From Croceivirga thetidis (GTDB lineage: Bacteria; Bacteroidota; Bacteroidia; Flavobacteriales; Flavobacteriaceae), in contig NZ_JAAWWL010000001.1 of assembly GCF_012272815.1 (NCBI RefSeq), positions 1,694,349 through 1,758,348 on the forward strand: DNA of 64,000 bases, read 5' to 3'. The notes beneath the pieces were generated by a model that had not been told where the DNA came from, did no database searches, and saw nothing but the letters and a program-made list of their open reading frames with translations. Shown here piece by piece: positions 42,061 through 50,288 of this stretch; position 1 is the stretch's first letter; every line of letters begins with the position of its first letter. A program made the position numbers and the translations under genes.

Positions 42061-43092
42061 TTAAAATTTGGATTGCAGTTCGGTACGTGAAGAAACACCT
42101 AGTTTTTTATAAATGTTGTTCACATGGGTTTTTACCGTGCTGTGGCTAATAAATAGTTCGGTGGCAATTTCTTTATTGGTTTTACCTGATTTTATGGCTT
42201 CAGTGATTTTCTGCTCTTGTGGTGTTAAGGTGGCAAAACCCTTGTTGCTTTTTCGTTTTTTGAGAATGTAAAAAGCACCGATAATGAACATTATCAGTAT
42301 TATAAGGGAGACGATAATGTTTGAATTAAAAGCAAAACTATTTTCATCGGATTCAATCAAATTTTCGTCAGCATGTAATTCCTTCCTGTACTGTTCAGTG
42401 AATTTGGAATCTGGATACGTCTCTAATAAACTGTTTTGTAAATCGTTATAAAAAGTACTTGTGCTTAAAGACTCCAAATAATGATTGTAGGTTTCGTTTT
42501 TCCGGTCCGATAAAAACTCATAAACACTCAGTTCAACCAATGGTTCGTTTGTGCTATTTGCAAATTCTTGAAACTTTTTGAACCAATTATCATAGTGAAT
42601 GGAACTAGCCGTTTTTGAATGGTGACCAATAAAATCGACTATCATTTCCTCCTTTAAAGATTCCATTTCCAATAATAAACCGGAAGCGTCATTTGACGAA
42701 CTAACCTCGCAGAAGGCCTGACCTGATAGGAGTGGAATTGAGATGGTATCGTTGTTGTTTGCAATAAACAAAAGGCTTTCCGTTGTACTGCATTCGCGTA
42801 AGAAGTGATTTTTTCCATTTAAACCTTCTTCGCAACCGTCGACATGAATTCGGTAAATACGATTTTGTGCAGGCAATGAATTTCCCTCAAAGGAAAAAAA
42901 ACCTAGCGAGTCAGCGACTGTAGTTTGAAAAACTTGGTTGAGATATACTCTGGAAGTCTTTCGATAGTCTTCAACCAGCGATAAGTAGACGTTTTGGTTT
43001 ATATAATTTTCAGCTACTTGACCGCTAAAGTGGTATTGCCCTTGAAGCGTGTAAGCAGCGAGAATAGCAACCAACGTAAAAAACGGCTTCAT
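42061..43092 (-). CDS. Membrane-spanning LuxR-type one-component regulator
   Basis: I choose the ATG at 43092 (343 residues) over the GTG at 43107, because it gives a signal peptide ending LQGQ. The order is: signal peptide, a periplasmic region (about 20-250, beta-rich start then helices, with several Cys), one membrane helix (about 255-276), and a cytoplasmic LuxR/GerE DNA-binding domain (288-343: TPQEQKITEAIKSGKTNKEI, ISHSTVKTHVNNIYKKLGVS). It has no kinase or receiver domain. It probably senses an envelope signal and acts on DNA directly from the membrane. It is divergent from the YqaE-lipB group. Confidence 0.87.
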   Translation of the reverse strand: MKPFFTLVAILAAYTLQGQYHFSGQVAENYINQNVYLSLVEDYRKTSRVYLNQVFQTTVADSLGFFSFEGNSLPAQNRIYRIHVDGCEEGLNGKNHFLRECSTTESLLFIANNNDTISIPLLSGQAFCEVSSSNDASGLLLEMESLKEEMIVDFIGHHSKTASSIHYDNWFKKFQEFANSTNEPLVELSVYEFLSDRKNETYNHYLESLSTSTFYNDLQNSLLETYPDSKFTEQYRKELHADENLIESDENSFAFNSNIIVSLIILIMFIIGAFYILKKRKSNKGFATLTPQEQKITEAIKSGKTNKEIATELFISHSTVKTHVNNIYKKLGVSSRTELQSKF

Positions 43093-43158
43093 TAAACTGA
43101 TTTTCACTGTAACAAGTTAGTGTTTTTTGCGTCCCATAGGTACATCAATCAAAATCAC

Positions 43159-43314
43159 ATGAGTTTTTTACGCGTTCTTTTGGCCATAATTTTTCCGCCA
43201 CTTTCAGTCATCGGAAAAGGTTGTGGTTCTTTTCTTATTGTTCTACTTTTAACCCTTTGTGGCTGGGTACCAGGCGTTATTGCCGCACTGGTCATTTTGA
43301 ACAATCCAAATTAG
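43159..43314 (+). CDS. YqaE/Pmp3-family small membrane protein
   Basis: The 51-residue protein starts at ATG 43159 (MSFLRVLLAIIFPPLSVIGK); an in-frame start 13 codons upstream gives a poorly matching tail. The two helices and the sequence IIFPPLSVIGKGCG with GWVPGVIAALVIL are characteristic of the Pmp3/YqaE family, small membrane proteins linked to salt, cold and membrane-potential stress. It is the first gene of a unit with a lipoprotein and lipB (gaps of 7 and 23 bases). Confidence 0.9.
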   Translation: MSFLRVLLAIIFPPLSVIGKGCGSFLIVLLLTLCGWVPGVIAALVILNNPN

Positions 43315-43321
43315 AGCTAAA

Positions 43322-44068
43322 ATGAAAAATTTAAGGGTCTTTTTGTCCATTTTAACGATAGGACTAATTACAGCATGCAATTTTACCGAAGAATTATTTA
43401 TTGAGGATGACGGTTCAGGTCGAATAAATATTCACTTTGATGGTAACGAGCTTATGGCTGGTATAGCTTCGATGAGTCCAGATAGTACTCAGAAGGAAGA
43501 AGTAGTAGATACTACCTTGGTATTCAAAGACCTTTTGGAAGAAAAGAAGGATAGTATCGCTCTATTATCCCCTGAGGAACAAGAAAAATTAAAGAAATTG
43601 GAACCCTTCACCATGAAAATGGTCATGGATAGTAAGGAGCAAAAAATGCAGTTTGATTTATTCAGTGAGTTTAAGAATGTTAGTGAAGTAAATAATGCAT
43701 TTAATGCCTTTCAAGACGCTTCTTCTGTTGGTCCGCAGCCAGGAGGTAGTGCACCATCGCAACAAGGACCACCGAGTATGCCCACTGAGGTCATTTATGG
43801 TTTTGATGGCAATACATTTTCTAGGAGCACCAAAATTTTTGATGAGACCCTCTTTGCACAAAGTGTAGACAGTCTTCAAAGTGCTGAAATGTTTTTGTCG
43901 GGTTCAACATATACATTTAAATATCACTTTCCAAGACGTGTGAAATCGACCAACGCAGAAGGAGCTACTTTTTCTATGGATGGTAAGACCATGATATATG
44001 AAGTAAACTTCTTGCAAATGATGAAAGACCCAGAATCAATCAACATCGAGGTAGAACTTGAAGACTGA
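43322..44068 (+). CDS. Lipoprotein of unknown function
   Basis: The 248-residue protein has a lipobox (LITAC, Cys19), an Asp/Glu-rich start (FIEDDGSGRINIHFDGNEL) and a helical middle (SPEEQEKLKKLEPFTMKMVM). A Pro/Gly/Ser linker (QPGGSAPSQQGPPSMP) follows, then a beta-rich end. I do not recognise the family. It lies between a Pmp3-like gene and lipB and is probably co-transcribed with both, but a link to lipoylation is not implied. Confidence 0.72.
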   Translation: MKNLRVFLSILTIGLITACNFTEELFIEDDGSGRINIHFDGNELMAGIASMSPDSTQKEEVVDTTLVFKDLLEEKKDSIALLSPEEQEKLKKLEPFTMKMVMDSKEQKMQFDLFSEFKNVSEVNNAFNAFQDASSVGPQPGGSAPSQQGPPSMPTEVIYGFDGNTFSRSTKIFDETLFAQSVDSLQSAEMFLSGSTYTFKYHFPRRVKSTNAEGATFSMDGKTMIYEVNFLQMMKDPESINIEVELED

Positions 44069-44091
44069 GCTTTCCGTTGTAATTTTGTAGG

Positions 44092-44808
44092 ATGAACAAA
44101 AAAGTCCTATTAAAAGATTTAGGTAATAAAGACTATAAAGAGACTTGGGATTTTCAAGAAACCCTTTTTAAGGAAATTGTCGATTTAAAAATTCGAAATA
44201 GGAGGGAAGCGGCCGGAATCGAAACCCCTAATCATTTTTTGATTGTAGAGCACCCTCATGTGTATACATTAGGCAAGAGTGGTGACATTTCCAATCTTTT
44301 GGTAGATGAAAAAGTGCTTGAAGAGAAAGGTGCTACCTTTTATAAAATTAATCGTGGCGGTGATATCACATATCACGGTCCTGGACAAATCGTAGGGTAC
44401 CCAATTTTAGATTTGGATAACTTCTTCACAGATATTCATAAGTACCTCCGTCTTTTGGAAGAAATGGTCATATTAACTTTAGCCGAATATGGGCTAAAAG
44501 CAGAACGCTCAAAAGGGGAAACCGGTGTTTGGCTTGACGTAGGCACTCCCTTTGCACGAAAAATCTGTGCTATGGGCGTACGTGCTAGCCGCTGGGTGAC
44601 CATGCATGGTTTTGCCTTGAACGTAAATGCTGATTTGGGCTATTTTGATTTGATGATTCCCTGTGGCATTAAGGACAAAGCAGTAACCTCATTAAATGTG
44701 GAACTGGGCAAACCAGAAATTGATATGGATGAGGTAAAACAAAAACTCCTCAGACATTTTGAGGAGCTTTTTGAAGCAGAACTTGTTAAAGAAAAAACCC
44801 CGGCCTAG
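44092..44808 (+). CDS. lipB: Octanoyl-[acyl-carrier-protein]:protein N-octanoyltransferase
   Basis: The 238-residue enzyme transfers octanoyl from acyl carrier protein to lipoyl domains of 2-oxoacid dehydrogenases and the glycine cleavage H protein, the first step of lipoate synthesis. The family motifs are intact: RGGDITYHGPGQIVGYPILD, the catalytic Lys157 in RKICAMGVR, and the catalytic Cys191 in MIPCGIKDKAVTS. Lipoyl synthase (lipA) is not in the window. The hairpin terminator overlaps the last codons and stop. Confidence 0.97.
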   Translation: MNKKVLLKDLGNKDYKETWDFQETLFKEIVDLKIRNRREAAGIETPNHFLIVEHPHVYTLGKSGDISNLLVDEKVLEEKGATFYKINRGGDITYHGPGQIVGYPILDLDNFFTDIHKYLRLLEEMVILTLAEYGLKAERSKGETGVWLDVGTPFARKICAMGVRASRWVTMHGFALNVNADLGYFDLMIPCGIKDKAVTSLNVELGKPEIDMDEVKQKLLRHFEELFEAELVKEKTPA

Positions 44809-44818
44809 GCCAGGGTTT
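44795..44818. terminator. Terminator overlapping the lipB 3' end
   Basis: AAACCC-C-GGCC-TA-GGCC-A-GGGTTT forms a GC-rich stem with one mismatch. The lipB stop codon TAG lies in its centre. It separates lipB from a convergent gene. Confidence 0.7.
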
Positions 44819-44837
44819 AAATAAATTGGTTTGGTTG

Positions 44838-45536
44838 TTATTTTTGAAAGGACGCCAGCTCCATTCGGCTATCCAATTTCCCTTTTTTATTATAGGTTTC
44901 TTGCTTTACAATACCAACATCTTTCGCTAACCAAATCTTATCTGTAAATGTCATTTTGGCCATCATTGCTTTAGTGCTTATTGTTGCTGTGAGCACATAA
45001 CAATCAAAAGTTCCTGCTGGCGTGCTCACCGATTCTTTGGCAACAACTTTTCTATCTGTCGTTCTAACCTCTGTATTCATTTTTATTCCACTCATACTCA
45101 TTGCCATAATTATTTCAGCATCATCTAAATTTTGACCCACTGTCAATTCGTTCGGTATGACCACATTAACCCCTGAGATATCAACTTCTGCGTTCATTTG
45201 ATCCATTTGTGTTTGCAATTGCGGAGATATCATACTATTGAAATCTATGGAAATACCATCGCCTGTGCAGGTGACGTCGTATTCAAGTTCCATTTGTTCT
45301 TTAGGTTTGTCACCGCCTACTTTCACACTTAGAGTTGCCACGGTGTTACCACCACTATTGTCGACATTGATTACTTCATACTCAGTGGTTCCACTTATTT
45401 TGTCTTTTTTGTCATAAATATTATAGCTAAAAGAAGCACCTTCTGTCATTGGGTAAAACGTACTGCAATTATCTTGTGCCTTACTGGATATTAAGACTAC
45501 GAGTGATATTATCAGTGTTAATAGTTTAGTTCTCAT
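44838..45536 (-). CDS. Secreted DUF3108-like / TapB-like protein
   Basis: The 232-residue protein has a signal peptide (ending SSKAQ, residue 21) and a beta-rich body: FYPMTEGASFSYNIYDKKDK, TEYEVINVDNSGGNTVATLS, VVAKESVSTPAGTFDCYVLT and IWLAKDVGIVKQETYNKKGK. This layout resembles DUF3108/TapB-type periplasmic proteins of unknown function. The upstream OmpA gene ends only 11 bases before, so the two are an operon. A role in cell-envelope structure is inferred from that. Confidence 0.75.
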   Translation of the reverse strand: MRTKLLTLIISLVVLISSKAQDNCSTFYPMTEGASFSYNIYDKKDKISGTTEYEVINVDNSGGNTVATLSVKVGGDKPKEQMELEYDVTCTGDGISIDFNSMISPQLQTQMDQMNAEVDISGVNVVIPNELTVGQNLDDAEIIMAMSMSGIKMNTEVRTTDRKVVAKESVSTPAGTFDCYVLTATISTKAMMAKMTFTDKIWLAKDVGIVKQETYNKKGKLDSRMELASFQK

Positions 45537-45547
45537 ATAAGTATTGA

Positions 45548-46882
45548 TTATTGTTTTATAAATTCTACTCGACGGTTTTGTGCTTTTCCTTCAGAACTAG
45601 AATTATCAGCAACGGGCTCCAGTTCTCCTTTTCCCTCTGTAGATAATCTGGCATCATCCACATTGTACACATTTACCAATGCGCTTTTTACCGCGTCTGC
45701 TCTACTTTTTGAAAGTGAGAGGTTTGCTTCATCACTTCCATCAGCATCGGTGTGCCCTACAATTTTTAAATTTATGGAAGAGTCTTGTTGCAGTACTTGA
45801 TAAATCTGTCGGATGATACCCATTGATTCGGGTTTCAGATTTGCTGAACCTGAATCAAATAGAATTCCGTTTGTTGAAATTTTACCTTCCGAAATTAGCT
45901 TTCTTCTGAGGTCAACCCCACCTTCCGAAATTTTAAGATTACTAATGAGTACCCTTTCGTTTTTTGTTTCCAAATCCATGCCATCAACCTTAAATTTCAA
46001 ATACTTAATCAATTCTGGTTGGTAAATAAATTGTGGTAAATCGGTGATTTTACTCTCATTGATCCAGAGGCGATAGCGATTTTTGTTAACGGCAATTGAA
46101 ACATGAACAACGTCTTGATAAACTTGTCGTAAATCTCGGGACAAACGATTTGAAATAGGACTGGGATTGCCTTTGAACCTATTATCAACCTGCACACCAA
46201 TGGCAATATATTGGCAAAAGTTCAAAGCGCTATAGGCGTAACTTTCGTTAGTGGTTAGATTAGGTGTCTCGGCCAAATAGATACCTAGTCGAGCCCCCGA
46301 ACTTGTCTTATTGGTTATACCAACGGCTTTTACATCAAATTCAATGGTATAATCTTCTGGTAACCCATTTGATAGATTTGGAATAGTAAGACTTCGATTT
46401 GTAACAGCATACCATTTTCCAGGAACATCACTTAAGGTAACCACTTCACCTCCGCCATTCGTATTCCATTTGGAAGGAAAATCACCTATAAATTCGTTTC
46501 CAAAATCATCGAAGAATAGTTGTTTGTCTCCAGGTACAAAATCAAACTTGCTGTAAACCTGAATGGTCTTGGGGCCAGAGTTTACATCGGAATCGTTTCC
46601 CGAATTTGATTGGTCTTGATTGCCACCCGATGGGTTTGGTGTATTCGGTGGGTTTGGCGTTTGAGGTGTTTTTTGACCTTTTTTTCCAGGTTCCAATATA
46701 CTATCTAAGACTTCATCGGTTTTTTCGGAAGTTTCTTTATCTACTCTGCGTTCAATAGTACGTTCTGCCGCTCTTTCAGCCCTTTTGCCAAGTTTCTTTA
46801 GTAATTGTGAATTTACGGGTACGGAAAAAAATACTGCGCACCCTACCAACAGAAGAATTCTCTGGGGGTTTATTGTTTTCAT
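45548..46882 (-). CDS. OmpA-family outer-membrane protein with C-terminal peptidoglycan-binding domain
   Basis: I choose the ATG at 46882 (444 residues) rather than a TTG two codons upstream. It has a signal peptide ending PVNSQ, a charged stretch (KKLGKRAERAAERTIERRVD), a Pro/Asn/Gly-rich linker (PQTPNPPNTPNPSGGNQDQS), a central beta-sandwich about 130-320 that looks lectin- or laminin-G-like, and a C-terminal OmpA domain (ILFDSGSANLKPESMGIIRQ, VGHTDADGSDEANLSLSKSR, NRRVEFIKQ). The last binds peptidoglycan and anchors the outer membrane. It is co-transcribed with the DUF3108-like gene. Confidence 0.9.
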   Translation of the reverse strand: MKTINPQRILLLVGCAVFFSVPVNSQLLKKLGKRAERAAERTIERRVDKETSEKTDEVLDSILEPGKKGQKTPQTPNPPNTPNPSGGNQDQSNSGNDSDVNSGPKTIQVYSKFDFVPGDKQLFFDDFGNEFIGDFPSKWNTNGGGEVVTLSDVPGKWYAVTNRSLTIPNLSNGLPEDYTIEFDVKAVGITNKTSSGARLGIYLAETPNLTTNESYAYSALNFCQYIAIGVQVDNRFKGNPSPISNRLSRDLRQVYQDVVHVSIAVNKNRYRLWINESKITDLPQFIYQPELIKYLKFKVDGMDLETKNERVLISNLKISEGGVDLRRKLISEGKISTNGILFDSGSANLKPESMGIIRQIYQVLQQDSSINLKIVGHTDADGSDEANLSLSKSRADAVKSALVNVYNVDDARLSTEGKGELEPVADNSSSEGKAQNRRVEFIKQ

Positions 46883-46988
46883 TTTCAAAAGTTTTGATTC
46901 GTTTTAATTCAACTTTCAAATTATGAAAATGCCTGTTTCATCAACAGGGTAATTGTATAATTGTCACGAATTCCTGTGTAAGAAGTGG

Positions 46989-49445
46989 CTAATTGATCCC
47001 GTATAGGATTATTGAGTTTTCTTGGTCTTTAGCAACGAGTTCTAATTTTTTGTCACCATCAACATCAATCAAGTCAATGGCCGAACTACCGTAAACTGGA
47101 AAATTCGGAATGGATTCCGCTTGACTATCGAACAAATAAATTTTTTGGTTTTGTATATCCGTTACTGCAACATATATCTTGTCGTAGAGGTAAAAGATTT
47201 TTGGTTTGGAGTACACACCTAATTCCAATTCAATTTTTTTGCCTTTAATGTTCAAAATATTTTCATTCATGAGGGCTAGACTTTTGCTAGTCGCAAACAT
47301 TCCATGATTCTCATTTAAATTGTATGGGGTGGCCGAAAGTTTGCCATTTGTGCCAACTTGATGCAACACACCTTTTTTATCGGTGACAGAGAATTTGTTG
47401 AGGTATAGGTAAACATCGTTATCCGAAAACTGTATGTTTCGATTCACCTTTATTCTATCTCCACCAGCCCGATGACGAATTTTTAGTTTGCCATCTTCCA
47501 ATAAAAATGTCAAATAATCCTTGCCGCCAATTCTAAAATGTTTTGGTGGTTTAATAACAGGACTTTCGGCTTCTTTATACGAAAATGCATCCACAGTTTT
47601 ACCATCATTATCATACATGAAAACCTTTCTGCCTTGAGTGACCACCATTCTATACTTGCGATTGTTTTCGTAATCGAAAACGGCAAGGCCGTTTAGGTTG
47701 CCACCATCATATTTTTTGTCAATACCTTTCGTTATTTCACCATTTCTATCCAATACCATGAATCGGTTATTGGTGCAAAATGCCATTTGAAGCCGACCGT
47801 TACGATAAAGATCTACTTGGTGTATTTTGCCTCTAATAAGACCATCTAACTGTTTTTTCCATAAAATTTTACCCTTGGCATCAATTAGATAAAGATTTTT
47901 ATCACGGTCTTGAACAATGATTTCATAGTTATTGTTCCGGTGATTTTTCACGAATTGCGGGTTAAAGGCAATATCGGTGTCAAGTTCAACGGTCAGTAAG
48001 GGTGAAACATTTTCTGCTGCCCTTTGAACACCAACTTTGTTCAATATGAGTTGGGAATGAAATATTTCGCCATCAATTCCTATTTGTCCAGCAATAATAA
48101 AGTCATTTGTTTGAGTACTCGCCAAATCAGTTATAACATCTTGAGCTAAATATTTTGATAAGAAATTTGGTATGCCGCCTTTTTTTGATGTAAAAAATAA
48201 AGACGACTCAAATGGTAGAAATTCGCGAGCGTTCAAATAACCTGGTGAAGTGGAGAAAGTAGTGCCGCTGTTTTTATTGGCTACTACATTTTTAAGTAGT
48301 TCTTCGTTTTCGGAAAAAATGAAATTATTTTCAATTAAGGTATAGAAATTTGAACTGAACCCAGTCACCAATGGACTTAATTGATTGGTAAGAAAATCCT
48401 TTTGATTCAAACTCCTGATATCATAGCCTTGATAGTCCGAAACTTTGTCTGAATTGTTAAGTAGAAATTCGGTCAAGTTATTAGGGCCAAAAGACTTTAA
48501 GGCGACAGTAGTCTCGTTTGCAATCGTGAAAATTCCGATTTCATCGATTGTATTCAATAGGGTATCCTGTTCTTTTGAAATATCTAAATACTCTTTTCTG
48601 TTTTGGGAAAAGATGCTGAAATCGGCAATCCTAAATGATACCAAACCATCAACATTTCTGGGTGCAATGGAGGCAATTGATTCCGGCCCAGGAATTGTAC
48701 CGCGGAATAAATTCAAGAAATTTTTTACGGAGTCATTGGCAACGGCGACACCACTAAAATGTAGGTTGTTATTCTGATTTGAAATATCAAGTGCCAGCCA
48801 ATCCCCAAAGTTCTCAAATGAAAAAGGGCCTTTAGGATTCGTGATTGAACTTGTTAAGGCTCGGGACTCTTTGAAGTTTAGGAAAATTGAAGCGCTTTTT
48901 TCTTCTCCTGAAGCGTTGTAAAGTGTGTTTAACGATTGTGAAACGGCCACTGGCACTTCAGACCTAATTAGATTTTCAATAAGAAGTTGCGACGAAGCCA
49001 ATAAATCAACTTTGTTTATTGAGGTTGAATAGTACGTGGAGTTCTCCAACGTTATTTTGGTTATTGTTTTATTCTCATAGGTAATGGTTTCAACCTTACG
49101 GTTTGCAACTTCATCCACATTGTTTATTGCGTTGAGATCTTTTGAAGCCAAAGCAAATTCCAGGTTATTTTTTCCCACTTCGTAAAATCCTATTACGGAA
49201 AGGTCTTCGAGCTCAAATTGTCCTAAGGGATTAATTTTTTCAGAAATTGAAGTGTAAATCTCCGTTTTGTTGATTTGTTGTAGAAACAAAGAGTTGTTAA
49301 GTTCTGTTTTAAGGTTATTTAACTGGTTTATTTTGATTATTAGAACAGGATTTTCCGGAAGATAGCCTAGTAGATTTTGTGTTGCCTTTTCCTCTTGTTT
49401 GCAAGCCAGAAAAAGTACCAATAGCAATAGAATTCTAAATCTCAT
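46989..49445 (-). CDS. Large lipoprotein with DUF3352-like and beta-propeller regions
   Basis: The 818-residue protein has a lipobox (LLVLFLACKQ, Cys15). The N-terminal two thirds (about 25-500) resemble DUF3352-type envelope proteins with repeated alpha/beta units (FLNFKESRALTSSITNPKGP). The C-terminal third is a beta-propeller with Asp-rich blades (VQDRDKNLYLIDAKGKILWK, MVLDRNGEITKGIDKKYDGG). It probably binds partners at the cell surface. It lies 31 bases downstream of rnhB and is likely co-transcribed; a functional link between them is not evident. Confidence 0.75.
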   Translation of the reverse strand: MRFRILLLLVLFLACKQEEKATQNLLGYLPENPVLIIKINQLNNLKTELNNSLFLQQINKTEIYTSISEKINPLGQFELEDLSVIGFYEVGKNNLEFALASKDLNAINNVDEVANRKVETITYENKTITKITLENSTYYSTSINKVDLLASSQLLIENLIRSEVPVAVSQSLNTLYNASGEEKSASIFLNFKESRALTSSITNPKGPFSFENFGDWLALDISNQNNNLHFSGVAVANDSVKNFLNLFRGTIPGPESIASIAPRNVDGLVSFRIADFSIFSQNRKEYLDISKEQDTLLNTIDEIGIFTIANETTVALKSFGPNNLTEFLLNNSDKVSDYQGYDIRSLNQKDFLTNQLSPLVTGFSSNFYTLIENNFIFSENEELLKNVVANKNSGTTFSTSPGYLNAREFLPFESSLFFTSKKGGIPNFLSKYLAQDVITDLASTQTNDFIIAGQIGIDGEIFHSQLILNKVGVQRAAENVSPLLTVELDTDIAFNPQFVKNHRNNNYEIIVQDRDKNLYLIDAKGKILWKKQLDGLIRGKIHQVDLYRNGRLQMAFCTNNRFMVLDRNGEITKGIDKKYDGGNLNGLAVFDYENNRKYRMVVTQGRKVFMYDNDGKTVDAFSYKEAESPVIKPPKHFRIGGKDYLTFLLEDGKLKIRHRAGGDRIKVNRNIQFSDNDVYLYLNKFSVTDKKGVLHQVGTNGKLSATPYNLNENHGMFATSKSLALMNENILNIKGKKIELELGVYSKPKIFYLYDKIYVAVTDIQNQKIYLFDSQAESIPNFPVYGSSAIDLIDVDGDKKLELVAKDQENSIILYGIN

Positions 49446-49476
49446 TCCCTAAGGTTTGTACAAAGTTAGGGTATTG

Positions 49477-50073
49477 CTACAAATCGAGTTTGAGTTGTTC
49501 AGGTAGAAGTCTAAAACTTTGTCTATGGTATTTGCAAGGTCCATAATTTCGGATTGCATCCCTATGGTCTTTAGTGGGGTAACCTTTGTTTTTATCCCAA
49601 TGATACATTGGAAATTCCTCATGAATTTTTTTCATGTAGGCATCTCTTGAAGTCTTCGCCAATATAGAGGCCGCAGCAATTGACATAAATTTGCCGTCAC
49701 CTTTGATGATACATTCATATGGAACCTCTTTGTACGGTTTAAACCTGTTGCCATCAACAAGAATTAATTTAGGGATAAGGTTTAGTTGATCCAAAGAATG
49801 GTGCATGGCCAAAATCGATGCATTTAGAATATTGATTTCATCAATGGTCTTCTCATAAACATGTGAGACGCCGTAACTAACTGCCTCTGAGATAAGAATA
49901 TGCAGAAGTTTCTCTCGTTGTAGGGTGCTTAGTTGTTTTGAATCGTTAAGCAGCTCATTTTGAAAACCTTCGGGTAACACAATTGCGGCGGCAGTGACAG
50001 GTCCGGCTAAGCATCCACGCCCAGCTTCATCTGTACCAGCTTCTAGAGAAAACTTAAACTTATTACTTAACAT
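49477..50073 (-). CDS. rnhB: Ribonuclease HII
   Basis: The 198-residue enzyme removes ribonucleotides from RNA-DNA hybrids and single misincorporated ribonucleotides from DNA. The RNase HII motifs are present: [20 protein letters not shown] with the DEXXG active-site Asp-Glu pair, [13 protein letters not shown] with another catalytic Asp, and [17 protein letters not shown]; the last part has the YxxDKNKGY-type [17 protein letters not shown]. The product is complete. Confidence 0.97.
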   Translation of the reverse strand: MLSNKFKFSLEAGTDEAGRGCLAGPVTAAAIVLPEGFQNELLNDSKQLSTLQREKLLHILISEAVSYGVSHVYEKTIDEINILNASILAMHHSLDQLNLIPKLILVDGNRFKPYKEVPYECIIKGDGKFMSIAAASILAKTSRDAYMKKIHEEFPMYHWDKNKGYPTKDHRDAIRNYGPCKYHRQSFRLLPEQLKLDL

Positions 50074-50157
50074 CTTCGTAAAAAATCAAACAAATTTGTA
50101 GATTATTTTAAAAAAAACCATCATTTTGGTTAAAAAGTAGAGAATAATTCAATCATT

Positions 50158-50165
50158 TAATTTTG
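50158..50165 (+). promoter_or_regulatory. Candidate -7 element upstream of the SusC-like gene
   Basis: TAATTTTG matches TAnnTTTG. The nearest TTTG (50125-50128) is 29 bases upstream, longer than usual, and the leader would be about 115 bases. The 215-base gap shows no RNA or other gene. Confidence 0.4.
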
Positions 50166-50288
50166 TTTCAGAGAATCACTCAATTATTAAACAAAAATTA
50201 ACAGTTAAAGTCTGTGACCCCTTATATTTTTTGGAATTTTAAGTGTTTTTTGAGACTTTTGGCGTTGACTAATTCAAAATTCAGATAA

